A stretch of 64,000 bases of DNA from assembly GCF_009208555.1 (NCBI RefSeq), contig NZ_WFLI01000018.1:56749-120748 (forward strand), written 5' to 3'. Below, piece after piece: positions 17,699-26,756 of this stretch. A program made the translations under genes and the position numbers. The notes under the pieces are model-generated. The model did not search any database. It saw only the letters and a list, made by a program, of their open reading frames with translations, and was not told the origin of the DNA. How positions within the stretch are numbered: the stretch's first letter is position 1; each line of letters opens with the position of its first letter. The DNA comes from Janthinobacterium violaceinigrum (lineage in GTDB: Bacteria > Pseudomonadota > Gammaproteobacteria > Burkholderiales > Burkholderiaceae_D).

Positions 17699-17767
17699 GC
17701 GGCTGCCCAGGCAGCCGCTACCGTTTTACTTGCTGAGGCAAAAAAAGGCGCTGCGAGGCGCCTTTTT
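17699..17767 (+). terminator. double hairpin terminator after aspS
   Basis: The first hairpin is GCGGCTGCC (17699-17707), CA, GGCAGCCGC (17710-17718). The second is AAAAAGGCGC (17742-17751) pairing with GCGCCTTTTT (17758-17767), a classic bidirectional-looking A/T-flanked stem. The second ends only 11 bases before the nudB start, so nudB may depend on read-through or on a promoter inside this stretch. Confidence 0.8.
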
Positions 17768-17777
17768 CATTCTTGAT

Positions 17778-18242
17778 ATGAGCCATAAAATTCCCGTTTC
17801 CGTGCTGGTCGTCATCCATACGGCGGATCTGGACGTCTTGCTGATCGAACGCGCGGGCCAGCCCGGTTTCTGGCAATCCGTGACGGGTTCCGTCGATGCC
17901 GCCGATGAACCGCTGCTGCAGACGGCCGTGCGCGAATTGTGCGAAGAGACCGGCATCGTTGCCGATGGGCACGACATCGTGCTGCGCGACTGGCACCTGT
18001 CGAACGTGTACGAGATCTATCCGATCTGGCGCCACCGCTATGCGCCGGGCGTGACGCGCAACACGGAGCACGTGTTCAGCGTGCAAGTGCCGCGCGACAT
18101 CGCCATCACCCTGAGTCCGCGCGAACACTTGCAATACACGTGGCTGCCGTACCTGGCGGCGGCTGACCGTTGTTTCTCGTCGTCCAACGCGGAAGCGATT
18201 TTGCAGTTGCCGGCCATGACGGGCCTGGCGCGTCCCATCTGA
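17778..18242 (+). CDS. nudB: dihydroneopterin triphosphate diphosphatase (Nudix)
   Basis: Removes pyrophosphate from dihydroneopterin triphosphate in folate synthesis; cytoplasmic. The protein has 154 residues, close to E. coli NudB (about 150). The Nudix box is visible as GSVDAADEPLLQTAVRELCEETGI (about residues 35-58), with the catalytic RELCEETG. Position after aspS is the common synteny for nudB. ATG 17778 has no clear ribosome site and sits just after the terminator stem. The upstream frame back to 17697 runs through the terminator and is rejected. Confident of Nudix, fairly confident of NudB. Confidence 0.88.
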   Translation: MSHKIPVSVLVVIHTADLDVLLIERAGQPGFWQSVTGSVDAADEPLLQTAVRELCEETGIVADGHDIVLRDWHLSNVYEIYPIWRHRYAPGVTRNTEHVFSVQVPRDIAITLSPREHLQYTWLPYLAAADRCFSSSNAEAILQLPAMTGLARPI

Positions 18243-18261
18243 TTTCCCTAGAAAGCATTCC

Positions 18262-18555
18262 ATGTTGAACTGGTTCCATTTGACTGCGCAGCAAAAACTG
18301 CTGGGCACCCTGGGCATCGTTTTCTGCCTGTGTTTTATTTTCCTGCTGTTTAGCTCCACCGTGCCTGGCCGCACGCCGCCCATCGGCATGCCGCTGATGG
18401 CCATCGGCTGGCTGCTGCACCCGGGGGCATTTGCCAAGGGCAAGCGCACGGTGGCCTGGCGCGGCGCACCGTTGCTGGTGAAAATCGTCTGGGCGGCCGG
18501 CATCACGGCGCTGATCGTCAGCGTGACGGCGGGCGTGGGACGCATGCTGGCCTGA
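18262..18555 (+). CDS. small two-segment membrane protein, unknown function
   Basis: A 97-residue protein I do not recognise. It has two hydrophobic stretches, about residues 13-33 (LLGTLGIVFCLCFIFLLFSS) and about 72-92, with a short loop containing PPIGMPLMAIGWLLHPG between them. It lies 19 bases after nudB on the same strand and may be co-transcribed. ATG 18262 is preceded by AGAAAGC, a weak ribosome site. Codon use matches the neighbours, so it is probably a real gene. Confidence 0.65.
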   Translation: MLNWFHLTAQQKLLGTLGIVFCLCFIFLLFSSTVPGRTPPIGMPLMAIGWLLHPGAFAKGKRTVAWRGAPLLVKIVWAAGITALIVSVTAGVGRMLA

Positions 18556-18578
18556 TGGTGTGCGTGATTGTGCTCGTT

Positions 18579-18598
18579 TAGGTGCGCACGCGCACCTA
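18579..18598. repeat. REP-like 20-bp palindrome
   Basis: TAGGTGCGC (18579-18587), AC, GCGCACCTA (18590-18598) form a perfect inverted repeat in the gap between the small membrane protein gene and the ybhP-like gene. No T-run follows. It resembles short repetitive extragenic palindromes, but no second copy was found in this window. Confidence 0.45.
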
Positions 18599-18640
18599 CG
18601 CCGGCGCCGCGCGGGGCCTGTCTGGGAGTAGAATCAATGC

Positions 18641-19462
18641 ATGAAAATCCGCGTAGCAACTTATAATATACACAAGGGTGTCTCCTCCGTGCGGGGCTTG
18701 CCCAGGGTGCATGCCTTGAAGCAGGCGATCGCGCTGTTCCATGCAGATGTTGTTTTTTTGCAAGAGGTGCAGGGCAAGCATGACCGCAATGCGGCCCGCT
18801 ATGGCGCCGAGAAAAACGGCCACAAGCATTGGCCGGAGGCGTCGCAGCATGAGTTCTTTGCCGGCGCCGAGCACCATTCCGCGTACGGCATGAATGCCGT
18901 GTATGACCATGGCCACCACGGCAACGCCTTGCTGAGCAAATTTCCCATCGCTTCGCAAACCAACCACGACGTCTCCGACCACGCCTACGAGCAGCGCGGC
19001 ATCCTGCACTGCGTGCTCAAGACGCCGCAGGCCGACGTGCACTGTTATGTCGTCCACCTGGGCCTGTTCGAGTCGGGACGGGGCCGCCAGACGCAGGCGC
19101 TGATCGATGCCGTCATGGAATCGGCGCCAAATGGCGAGCCCGTCATCATCGCGGGCGATTTCAACGACTGGCGCAACACGCTCAGCGACAAGCTGCGCAA
19201 TGCGCTGGGCGTGGTGGAAGTGTTCGACCAGCGCGCGTCGAATTCGGCCTTGGGCGACCTCGTGCGTACCCTGGCGCGGCGCCAGACGAAAACCCCCGTG
19301 CCCGTGCCGGCGCGCACCTTTCCCGCTGCCTTGCCCTGGTTCCGCCTGGACCGCATCTATGTGCGCGGTTTCCATGTGGAAGGTGCGCAAGTGATGCACG
19401 GCACCTTGTGGGCAAAACTGTCGGACCACGCGCCGATAGTTGCTGCTTTGAAACTCGCGTAG
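18641..19462 (+). CDS. endonuclease/exonuclease/phosphatase family protein (YbhP-like)
   Basis: A 273-residue metal-dependent phosphoesterase of the EEP (DNase I/exonuclease III) fold. Motifs in order: the Asn motif VATYNIHKG at residue 5-13, the metal Glu in FLQEVQG near 44, the catalytic GDFNDWRN near 170, and the C-terminal SDHAPI near 263. In E. coli the paired genes ybhP and ybhO (clsB) have this same order, and clsB follows here after 9 bases. A role in phospholipid or inositol-like phosphate turnover is possible but unproven. Confidence 0.85.
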   Translation: MKIRVATYNIHKGVSSVRGLPRVHALKQAIALFHADVVFLQEVQGKHDRNAARYGAEKNGHKHWPEASQHEFFAGAEHHSAYGMNAVYDHGHHGNALLSKFPIASQTNHDVSDHAYEQRGILHCVLKTPQADVHCYVVHLGLFESGRGRQTQALIDAVMESAPNGEPVIIAGDFNDWRNTLSDKLRNALGVVEVFDQRASNSALGDLVRTLARRQTKTPVPVPARTFPAALPWFRLDRIYVRGFHVEGAQVMHGTLWAKLSDHAPIVAALKLA

Positions 19463-19471
19463 ACTGCCGGC

Positions 19472-20635
19472 ATGCGCACAGTCAATTTCATCGCCCACAA
19501 CGACATCCAGCTGCTGTATTGCGGCACCGATTACTTCCCCGCGCTGATTGCCGCCATCGACGGTGCGCGCTCGGAGGTCTATTTTGAAACCTATATCTTT
19601 GCCGACGACGCCACGGGCACCCTGGTGCTCGACGCCCTGAAGCGGGCGGCCGCGCGGGGCGTGCTGGTGTGCATGATCACGGACTGGTTCGGCACGGGCA
19701 ACCGCCGGGTCAACGCCATGCATGCGCAACTGGAAGCGGCGGGCGTGCACCACCGCATCTTCAACCCGTGGTTCCGGCGCGGCATCACGCGCACGCACCG
19801 CAAGATCTGCGTGGCCGATGGTGAAATTGCCCTGGTGGGCGGCATCAATATCAACGACGACATGTTTTGCGACTACGACCACAACATCAGCCTGGAAGCG
19901 CCGCGCTGGGATTTTGCCGTGCAGGTGAAGGGCCCGCTGGTGGACGCCATCCACGAGGAAGTGCAGGCGCAGTGGGCACGATTGGGCAAGATGAACCTGG
20001 TGCGGCGCATCAAGCTGTACCGCAAGATGCGCGTCGTCAGCAAGGAGCTGGCGAAGAACCCCGTGGTGGCCGGCTTTGTCGTGCGCGACAACCTGCGCAA
20101 CCGCCGCACCATCCAGCGCGCCTATCTGCAGGCGCTGGGCCAGGCGAGGAAAAGCGTGATGCTGGCCAACCCGTATTTCGCGCCCGGCCACAAGCTGCGC
20201 CGCGCGCTGGCCCAGGCGGCCCAGCGGGGCGTCGACGTGGTGCTGCTGATCGGCGTGGGCGAATTTCGCATGCAGGATGCCGTGGCGCACTCGTTTTATC
20301 CGAAGCTGCTGGCTGCCGGGGTAAAGATCGTCGAATACCGCAAGACGCAGCTGCACGCCAAGGTGGCCGTCGTCGACGATGACTGGGCGACGGTCGGTTC
20401 CAGCAACATCGATGCGCTGAGCCTGTTCCTGAACCAGGAAGCAAACGTGGTCATCAAGGATGTGGCGTTTGCGCAAAGCCTGCGCCAGCACATCGAGCAG
20501 GGCGTGGCCGACGGCATCGTCATCCACCAGGACGATTTCAAGCACATCGGCCGTTTCCGCCGCCTCGGCTATGAAGCGGCGTTTCTCGCGTACCGGCTGG
20601 TGATGCGCATTTTTTCAGTAGGCAAGTACGCATGA
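19472..20635 (+). CDS. clsB: cardiolipin synthase B
   Basis: A phospholipase-D superfamily enzyme that makes cardiolipin at the inner membrane. The protein has 387 residues with the two diagnostic HKD motifs: RTHRKICVADGEIALVGGIN near residue 108 and QLHAKVAVVDDDWATVGSSN near 292. It has no N-terminal transmembrane helices, which fits ClsB rather than ClsA. It is preceded by the YbhP-like phosphatase gene and overlaps hslR by 4 bases (ATGA). The overlap implies coupled translation with a heat-shock RNA-binding protein. Confidence 0.92.
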   Translation: MRTVNFIAHNDIQLLYCGTDYFPALIAAIDGARSEVYFETYIFADDATGTLVLDALKRAAARGVLVCMITDWFGTGNRRVNAMHAQLEAAGVHHRIFNPWFRRGITRTHRKICVADGEIALVGGININDDMFCDYDHNISLEAPRWDFAVQVKGPLVDAIHEEVQAQWARLGKMNLVRRIKLYRKMRVVSKELAKNPVVAGFVVRDNLRNRRTIQRAYLQALGQARKSVMLANPYFAPGHKLRRALAQAAQRGVDVVLLIGVGEFRMQDAVAHSFYPKLLAAGVKIVEYRKTQLHAKVAVVDDDWATVGSSNIDALSLFLNQEANVVIKDVAFAQSLRQHIEQGVADGIVIHQDDFKHIGRFRRLGYEAAFLAYRLVMRIFSVGKYA

Positions 20636-21021
20636 ACGACATGACAACGGTAAGGCTGGACAAATGGCTGTGGGCCGCGCGTTTCTTCAAGACGCGCTCC
20701 CTGGCCAGCGAGGCCGTCGACACGGGCAAGGTGAAAGTGGGCGGCGAGCGCGTGAAACCGGCGCGCAGCCTGCGCGTGGGCGACGAGCTGGCCATCGACA
20801 ATGGCGCGGAGACGTGGGAAGTGGCCGTGCTGGGCTTGTCCGACAAGCGCGGCGCGGCGCCCGTGGCGCGCCTGCTGTACGGGGAAACGCCGGCCAGCAT
20901 CGCCCGCCGCGAGCAGTTGGCCGAGGAGCGCAAGCTGTTCCGCGAGCCCGGCAGCACCATCAAGGGCCGGCCGACCAAGCGCGACCGCCGTCAATTGAGC
21001 AAGGCAGGCGGCCTCGACTGA
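20632..21021 (+). CDS. hslR: S4-domain RNA-binding heat-shock protein Hsp15
   Basis: A 129-residue cytoplasmic S4-domain protein. In E. coli Hsp15 binds 50S subunits carrying stalled nascent chains and helps recycle them. The S4 domain is at residues about 6-65 (VRLDKWLWAARFFKTRSLASEAV...GGERVKPARSLRVGD) and the basic C-terminal tail is RPTKRDRRQLSKAGG. Its length is close to E. coli HslR (133). The start overlaps the clsB stop. The 279-base gap that follows (21022-21300) holds the promoter of the TetR gene. Confidence 0.92.
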   Translation: MNDMTTVRLDKWLWAARFFKTRSLASEAVDTGKVKVGGERVKPARSLRVGDELAIDNGAETWEVAVLGLSDKRGAAPVARLLYGETPASIARREQLAEERKLFREPGSTIKGRPTKRDRRQLSKAGGLD

Positions 21022-21163
21022 GGCATGCCGCCGGCGGCGCGGGCGGGGAAAATCCGGGGCAATCCCCGGCAAAACCCGTGTTTGCCGCCCCGAAAGCAGC
21101 ACCAATCACGCGGTCGAAGAATGCTGCGCTGCACCAATAGAACGCCGGCTCTAAAGTTCCCGT

Positions 21164-21205
21164 TTGACTTTTACGTGGTAGTGGATAATAGTACGAGCGT
21201 TCGGA
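21164..21205 (+). promoter_or_regulatory. putative promoter and operator of TetR/fatty acid operon
   Basis: A TTGACT box lies at 21164-21169, and a weak -10 (TAATAG at 21186-21191) follows at 16-bp spacing. The partly symmetric TACGAGCGTTCGGA (21192-21205) follows directly, placed where a TetR repressor would block initiation. The symmetry is imperfect and assignment to the adjacent TetR protein is inferred from position. Confidence 0.4.
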
Positions 21206-21300
21206 TTTTTTCGAGGCGTGCTTTTTTTACCCTCGCTTCACTCCGCCAGATCGGCAACATCACTTTTAGAACGGTACTCTTGAATACTTCAGTCAAATTC

Positions 21301-21903
21301 ATGCGCAAGGGCGAACTGACCCGTGCCGCCATCCTCGACGTGGCGCTGGACTTGTCCAGCCGCGACGGCCTGGAAGGCCTGACCATCGGCTTGCTTGCGG
21401 ACAAAATGAACATGAGCAAGTCGGGCGTGTTTGCCCACTTTGGCTCGCGCGAAGACTTGCAGATGGAAGTGCTCAAGCTCTACCACTATCGTTTCGAGCA
21501 AGAAGTCTTTTTCCCCAGCATGAAAGAACCACGCGGCATCCAGCGCCTGCAATCGATGTTTGCGCGCTGGGTCAAGCGGGTCAGCGTGGAAATCGCTTCC
21601 GGCTGCATCTATATCAGCGGCGCCGTCGAGTATGACGACCGTCCCGGCCCCATCCGCGAAGCCCTGGTGGCCATGGTGCGGGCCTGGCAGGGCGCGCTGC
21701 TGCGCTGTGTCGAGCAATCGATCGCCACGGGCGACCTGAAAGCGGACACGGACGCCCAGCAGCTGGTGTACGAGATGTATGGCCTGATCCTGGCCCTGCA
21801 TCACGACGCGCGCTTCCTGCGCGTGCCGGGCAGCATCGAACGGGCGCAAGCAGGCTTTGTCCGCCTGCTGGCGTCGTACCAGAATCCAGTCACAAGCAAA
21901 TAA
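21301..21903 (+). CDS. TetR/AcrR family transcriptional regulator, probable beta-oxidation regulator
   Basis: A 200-residue DNA-binding repressor. The N-terminal helix-turn-helix covers about residues 1-50 (KGELTRAAILDVALDLSSRDGLEGLTIGLLADKMNMSKSGVFAHFGSRE, shown here as its span), and the rest is an effector-binding TetR C-terminal domain. ATG 21301 is chosen because the frame upstream codes a Pro/Arg-rich peptide across promoter-like DNA. The gene directly precedes acyl-CoA dehydrogenase, HAD-ECH fusion, thioesterase and thiolase genes on the same strand, so it probably senses an acyl-CoA and controls that operon. Confidence 0.88.
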   Translation: MRKGELTRAAILDVALDLSSRDGLEGLTIGLLADKMNMSKSGVFAHFGSREDLQMEVLKLYHYRFEQEVFFPSMKEPRGIQRLQSMFARWVKRVSVEIASGCIYISGAVEYDDRPGPIREALVAMVRAWQGALLRCVEQSIATGDLKADTDAQQLVYEMYGLILALHHDARFLRVPGSIERAQAGFVRLLASYQNPVTSK

Positions 21904-21982
21904 GCCGTCAGGCAGTATCCGCAGCAACGCACACGCAGTTCACAAGTACAACACTTTAGCTAATCGCCTTCAGGAGAAAATT

Positions 21983-23773
21983 ATGGGTCAATACGTCGCG
22001 CCAATCCGGGATATGCAATTCGTCCTGCATGAGTTCCTGCAAGTGGAAGAAGAACTGAAGCAAATGCCGTCGTACGCCGACGTCGACGCCGACATCATCA
22101 ACCAGGTGCTGGAAGAGGGCGGCAAATTCACCTCCGAAGTATTGTTCCCGCTGAACCACTCCGGCGACCGCGAAGGCTGCCACCACGATCCCGTCACGAA
22201 AAGCGTGACCACGCCGAAAGGTTTCAAGGAAGCCTACAAGCAGTACGTCGAAGGCGGCTGGGCGGCGCTGGCGTGCGATCCGGAATACGGCGGCCAGGGC
22301 TTGCCCGTCGTACTGAACAACTCGTTCTATGAAATGCTGAACTCGTCGAACCAGGCCTGGTCCATGTACCCTGGCCTGTCGCACGGCGCCTACGAGTGCC
22401 TGAAGGAACACGGCACCGACCACCAGAAGGAAGTGTATCTGCCGAAGCTGGTGTCGGGCGAGTGGACGGGCACCATGTGCCTGACCGAACCGCACTGCGG
22501 CACCGACCTGGGCCTGCTGCGCTCGAAAGCGCTGCCTGAGGCGGACGGTTCCTGGACCATCACCGGCAACAAGATCTTCATCTCGGCCGGCGAGCACGAC
22601 ATGGCGGAAAACATCCTGCACCTGGTGCTGGCCCGCGTGCCGGACGCGCCGGAAGGCTCGAAGGGCATCTCGCTGTTCCTGGTGCCGAAATTCCTGCCGA
22701 ACGCGGACGGCACGGTCGGTGAACGCAACCCGATCACCTGCGGCGCCATCGAAGAAAAAATGGGCATCCACGGCAATTCGACCTGCCAGATGAACCTGGA
22801 CGGCGCGAAAGGCTGGATCATCGGCCAGCCGAACAAGGGCTTGAACGCCATGTTCGTTTTCATGAACGCGGCCCGCCTGGGCGTGGGCATGCAGTCGCTG
22901 GGCCTGACGGAAATCGCCTACCAGAACGCGCTGATCTACGCCAAGGACCGCACGCAAATGCGTTCGCTGTCCGGCATCAAGAACCCGGAACTGCCGGCCG
23001 ACCGCATCATCGTGCACCCTGACGTGCGCCGCATGCTGTTGACGGGAAAAGCCTACGCCGAAGGCGCGCGCGCCTTCACTTCCTACGTGGCGCTGCAGAT
23101 CGACCGCGAACTGCACCACCCTGACGCCGACGTGCGCAAGGAAGCGGCCGACGAAGTGGCGCTGCTGACGCCCGTCATCAAGGCGTTCATCACCGACAAC
23201 GCTTGGATCGCCACCTCGGACGCGATGCAAGTGTTCGGCGGCCACGGCTACATCTCGGAATGGGGCATGGAACAGTATGTGCGCGACGCGCGCATCAACA
23301 TGATCTACGAAGGCACGAACACGATCCAGTCGCTGGACCTGCTGGGCCGCAAGATCCTGGGCGACAACGGCGCCAAGCTGCGCAAGTTCGGCGAAAAGAT
23401 CAAGGCTTTCGTCGAAGACAACGGCACCGATGAAGCGATGAGCGAATTCGTCACCCCACTGGGCGACCTGGGCGACAAAGTCACCAAGCTGACCATGGAA
23501 ATCGGCATGAAGGCATTCCAGAATCCGGACGAAGTGGGCGCGGCATGCGTGCCTTACCTGCGCGTCGTCGGCCACATGATCTACAGCTACCTGTTCGCGC
23601 AGATGGCCAAGATCGCCCTCGAAAAAGAGTCCAGCGGCGACAAGTTCTACACCGCCAAACTGGCTACCGCACGTTTCTACTTCGCCCGCTTGCAGCCTGA
23701 AACGGCAACCCTGATCCGTCAGGCGCGTTCCGGTTCGGCCAACCTGATGGCACTCGACGCAGACCTGTTCTAA
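21983..23773 (+). CDS. acyl-CoA dehydrogenase, long C-terminal domain type
   Basis: FAD enzyme that introduces the 2,3 double bond in acyl-CoA, the first beta-oxidation step. The 596-residue protein belongs to the larger subgroup with an extra C-terminal domain. Seen: CLTEPHCGTDLGLLRSKA near residue 165, DGSWTITGNKIFISAGEHDM near 190, MQVFGGHGYISEWGMEQYVRDARI near 415 and the catalytic-Glu motif MIYEGTNTIQ near 440. The start follows an AGGAGA ribosome site 8 bases upstream. Very regular codon use suggests high expression. Chain-length preference cannot be read from sequence. Confidence 0.93.
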   Translation: MGQYVAPIRDMQFVLHEFLQVEEELKQMPSYADVDADIINQVLEEGGKFTSEVLFPLNHSGDREGCHHDPVTKSVTTPKGFKEAYKQYVEGGWAALACDPEYGGQGLPVVLNNSFYEMLNSSNQAWSMYPGLSHGAYECLKEHGTDHQKEVYLPKLVSGEWTGTMCLTEPHCGTDLGLLRSKALPEADGSWTITGNKIFISAGEHDMAENILHLVLARVPDAPEGSKGISLFLVPKFLPNADGTVGERNPITCGAIEEKMGIHGNSTCQMNLDGAKGWIIGQPNKGLNAMFVFMNAARLGVGMQSLGLTEIAYQNALIYAKDRTQMRSLSGIKNPELPADRIIVHPDVRRMLLTGKAYAEGARAFTSYVALQIDRELHHPDADVRKEAADEVALLTPVIKAFITDNAWIATSDAMQVFGGHGYISEWGMEQYVRDARINMIYEGTNTIQSLDLLGRKILGDNGAKLRKFGEKIKAFVEDNGTDEAMSEFVTPLGDLGDKVTKLTMEIGMKAFQNPDEVGAACVPYLRVVGHMIYSYLFAQMAKIALEKESSGDKFYTAKLATARFYFARLQPETATLIRQARSGSANLMALDADLF

Positions 23774-23787
23774 GACTTGAGGAAAAT

Positions 23788-26187
23788 ATGACCAATTTCA
23801 TCGTTAAAAAAGTAGCCGTCCTGGGCGCCGGCGTGATGGGTGCGCAGATCGCCGCCCACTGCATCAACGCGAAAGTGCCGGTCGTGCTGTTCGACCTGCC
23901 GGCCAAGGAAGGTCCGAAGAATGGCATCGTGCTGCGCGCCATCGAGAACCTGAAAAAGCTGTCGCCTGCGCCGCTGGGCAACAAGGATGATGCCGCGCTG
24001 ATCCAGGTCGCCAACTACGAAGACAACCTGGACCTGCTGGCCGGTTGCGACCTGATCATCGAAGCCATCGCCGAGCGCATGGACTGGAAACACGACCTGT
24101 ACCAGAAGGTGGCCCCGCACATCGGCCCGAACGCGATCTTCGCCTCGAATACCTCGGGCCTGTCGATCACCAAGCTGGCAGAAGGCTTCGACGCCGACCT
24201 GAAATCGCGCTACTGCGGCGTGCACTTCTTCAACCCGCCGCGCTATATGCACCTGGTCGAGATCATCCCGACCGCGTTCACCAAGCCTGAGATTTCCGAC
24301 CAGCTGGAAGGCTTCCTGACGACCACCCTGGGCAAGGGCGTGGTCCGCGCCAAGGACACGCCGAACTTCATCGCCAACCGCGTTGGCGTGTTCGGCATCC
24401 TGGCCATCGTGCACGAAGCCGAGAAATTCGGCCTGTCCGTGGACGTCGTCGACGACCTGACCGGCTCCAAGCTGGGCCGCGCCAAGTCGGGCACCTTCCG
24501 CACGGCGGACGTGGTCGGCCTGGACACCATGGGCCATGTGATCAAGACCATGCAGGACTACCTGCCGAACGACCCGTTCGCTGCCGTCTACAAGACGCCG
24601 GCCGTGCTGGCATCGCTGGTGGAAAAAGGCGCGCTGGGCCAGAAGAGCGGCGCGGGCTTCTACAAGAAGGTCGGCAAGGAAATCCAACGCCTGGACTTCG
24701 CCACCGGTGAATACGTGGCCGGCGGCGCCAAGGCTGCCGACATCATCGCCCGCATCCTGAAGGAAAAGGATCCGGTCAAGAAGATGAAGGCGCTGCGCGA
24801 ATCGACGAACCCGCAAGGCCAGTTCCTGTGGGCGATCTTCCGCGACGCTTTCCACTACATCGCCGTCCACCTGGACACCGTGGCCGACAATGCGCGCGAC
24901 ATCGACTTCGCCATGCGCTGGGGCTTCGGCTGGAACGTGGGCCCGTTTGAAACGTGGCAGGCATCGAACTGGCTGCAAGTGGCCAACTGGGTCAAGGAAG
25001 ACATCGACGCCGGCCACGCGCTGTGCAATGCACCGCTGCCAGCCTGGGTCTTCGAAGGTCCGGTCGCTGAAAAAGGCGGCGTGCACACGCCGGAAGGTTC
25101 GTACTCCGCCGTGTCGAACAGCTTCGTGCCCCGTTCGACCCTGTCCGTGTACGACCGCCAGCCATTCCGCGCGCCAGTGCTGGGCAGCGGCGCCATCGAC
25201 GGCAAGACCGCCGGCACCACCGTCTTCGAAGACGAATCCGTGCGCGTCTGGCACACGGGCGACGATGTATTGATCATCTCGTTCAAGACCAAGATGCACG
25301 TGATCGGCGAAGGCGTGATCAACGGACTCAAGCTCGCGCTGGCCGAAGCCGAGAAGAACTTCAAGGGCCTGGTGATCTGGCACGCCGACGCAGCCGAAGG
25401 CGGTGCCTTCTCGGCCGGCGCCGACCTGCAATCGGCCCTGCCTGCGTTCATGCAAGGCGGCGTGAAAGCCGTCGATCCGATCATCGCCGAACTGCAGAAC
25501 ACCTTCATGTCGCTGAAATACGCGAACGTGCCGGTGATCGCCGCGGTCGCTGGCCTGGCACTGGGCGGCGGTTGCGAGCTGGCCTTGCACGCGTCGAAGC
25601 GCGTGGCCTCGATCGAGTCGTACATCGGTCTGGTGGAAGTGGGCGTGGGCCTGATTCCAGCCGGCGGCGGCCTGAAGGAAGCGGCGCAGCGCGCCTACAA
25701 GGAAGCCAAGGGCAACGACATCCTGCAATTCCTGAAAACGGGCTTCACCAATGCAGCCACCGCCAACGTGTCGAAATCGGCGCTGGAAGCGAAGAAAATG
25801 GGCTACCTGAAGGAAGACGACGTCATCGTGTTCAACGCCTATGAGCTGCTGCACGTGGCCAAGGTCGAAGCGCGCGCCATGTTCGACGCGGGCTTCCGTC
25901 CGCAACTGCCTTCGCTGATCCAGGTGACGGGCCGTTACGGCTGGGGCACCATCAAGGCGCAGCTGGTCAACATGCGCGACGGCGGCTTCATTTCGGCGCA
26001 CGATTTCAAGCTGGGCGAGATGATCGCCGAGATCGTATCGGGCGGCGACGTGGACCAGGGCAGTTTCGTCAGCGAACAGTGGCTGCTGGATATGGAACGC
26101 AAGGCATTCCTGGAGCTGTTGAACCATCCGAAAACCCAGGAACGGATCATGGGCATGATGCAGACCGGTAAACCGGTACGCAACTAA
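23788..26187 (+). CDS. 3-hydroxyacyl-CoA dehydrogenase / enoyl-CoA hydratase fusion
   Basis: A 799-residue bifunctional beta-oxidation enzyme. The N-terminal NAD-binding Rossmann motif is KVAVLGAGVMGAQIAAHCIN (residues 7-26) and the HAD family motif is CGVHFFNPPRYMHLVEIIP near 145. The C-terminal enoyl-CoA hydratase region has the oxyanion-hole motifs FSAGADLQ near 540 and AGLALGGGCELALHASKRV near 590. This order (dehydrogenase first, hydratase last) is the reverse of E. coli FadB and matches FadN-type proteins. It starts 14 bases after the acyl-CoA dehydrogenase stop. Confidence 0.93.
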   Translation: MTNFIVKKVAVLGAGVMGAQIAAHCINAKVPVVLFDLPAKEGPKNGIVLRAIENLKKLSPAPLGNKDDAALIQVANYEDNLDLLAGCDLIIEAIAERMDWKHDLYQKVAPHIGPNAIFASNTSGLSITKLAEGFDADLKSRYCGVHFFNPPRYMHLVEIIPTAFTKPEISDQLEGFLTTTLGKGVVRAKDTPNFIANRVGVFGILAIVHEAEKFGLSVDVVDDLTGSKLGRAKSGTFRTADVVGLDTMGHVIKTMQDYLPNDPFAAVYKTPAVLASLVEKGALGQKSGAGFYKKVGKEIQRLDFATGEYVAGGAKAADIIARILKEKDPVKKMKALRESTNPQGQFLWAIFRDAFHYIAVHLDTVADNARDIDFAMRWGFGWNVGPFETWQASNWLQVANWVKEDIDAGHALCNAPLPAWVFEGPVAEKGGVHTPEGSYSAVSNSFVPRSTLSVYDRQPFRAPVLGSGAIDGKTAGTTVFEDESVRVWHTGDDVLIISFKTKMHVIGEGVINGLKLALAEAEKNFKGLVIWHADAAEGGAFSAGADLQSALPAFMQGGVKAVDPIIAELQNTFMSLKYANVPVIAAVAGLALGGGCELALHASKRVASIESYIGLVEVGVGLIPAGGGLKEAAQRAYKEAKGNDILQFLKTGFTNAATANVSKSALEAKKMGYLKEDDVIVFNAYELLHVAKVEARAMFDAGFRPQLPSLIQVTGRYGWGTIKAQLVNMRDGGFISAHDFKLGEMIAEIVSGGDVDQGSFVSEQWLLDMERKAFLELLNHPKTQERIMGMMQTGKPVRN

Positions 26188-26249
26188 GCACAGCGTCGAT
26201 GACGATCCTGTCCCTCGTATTCAAAGTATTACTGCACGTGAGGCCAAGC

Positions 26250-26696
26250 ATGGTGTATGACCGTATCAAACAACAGATGATGGACACCTTGCCCTTCGTG
26301 CGGCTGCTGGGGATCAGCATCGACGAAATCGGCGCCGGCACCTCGAAGGTGTCGATGCCGGAAGATCCCAGACTGAATAATCACCTGGGCACGCAGCATG
26401 CGGGCGCCTTGTTTACCCTGGCCGAAACGGCTTCCGGCGCGGCCATGGCGGGCGGCTTCGCCGAGCTGATACTGGGCCTGCGCCCGGTGGCCAAGGAGTC
26501 GCGCATCCAGTACCAGAAGGTGGCCAAGGGCGCGACGCGCGCCGAAGGCCGGGTACCGGGCGACCTGGCGGCACTGAAGGCGCAGCTGGCGCAGGATGGC
26601 AAGGTGGCGTTTCCCGTGGAAGTCGATATCTTCGACTCTGAAGGCACGCTGGCGGCACAGGTGACGGTGGACTGGTATTTGTCGCAGAAGCGATAG
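26250..26696 (+). CDS. PaaI/DUF4442-type hotdog thioesterase
   Basis: A 148-residue hotdog-fold protein, probably an acyl-CoA thioesterase. The family-like stretch is NNHLGTQHAGALFTLAETASGAAMAG near residue 45, in which the HAG...E arrangement matches the active-site helix of PaaI-like enzymes. ATG 26250 is chosen for the GTGAGG ribosome site 7 bases upstream; an in-frame ATG at 26199 would add 17 residues. It sits inside the beta-oxidation operon, so it may hydrolyse stalled acyl-CoA intermediates and free CoA. The substrate is not identifiable. Confidence 0.85.
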   Translation: MVYDRIKQQMMDTLPFVRLLGISIDEIGAGTSKVSMPEDPRLNNHLGTQHAGALFTLAETASGAAMAGGFAELILGLRPVAKESRIQYQKVAKGATRAEGRVPGDLAALKAQLAQDGKVAFPVEVDIFDSEGTLAAQVTVDWYLSQKR

Positions 26697-26756
26697 GCCT
26701 CTACCCCGGACATTCGACAGAACACGAACTTCGTTCAACATCTTTGAAAGAACAAA

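Noticed and set aside
17697..17777. Extended NudB start through the aspS terminator
   Set aside because: It would code through two terminator hairpins; NudB length fits ATG 17778.
21025..21300. N-terminal extension of the TetR protein from an upstream start
   Set aside because: The extension is Pro/Arg-rich, crosses the promoter-like sequence and is not part of TetR proteins.
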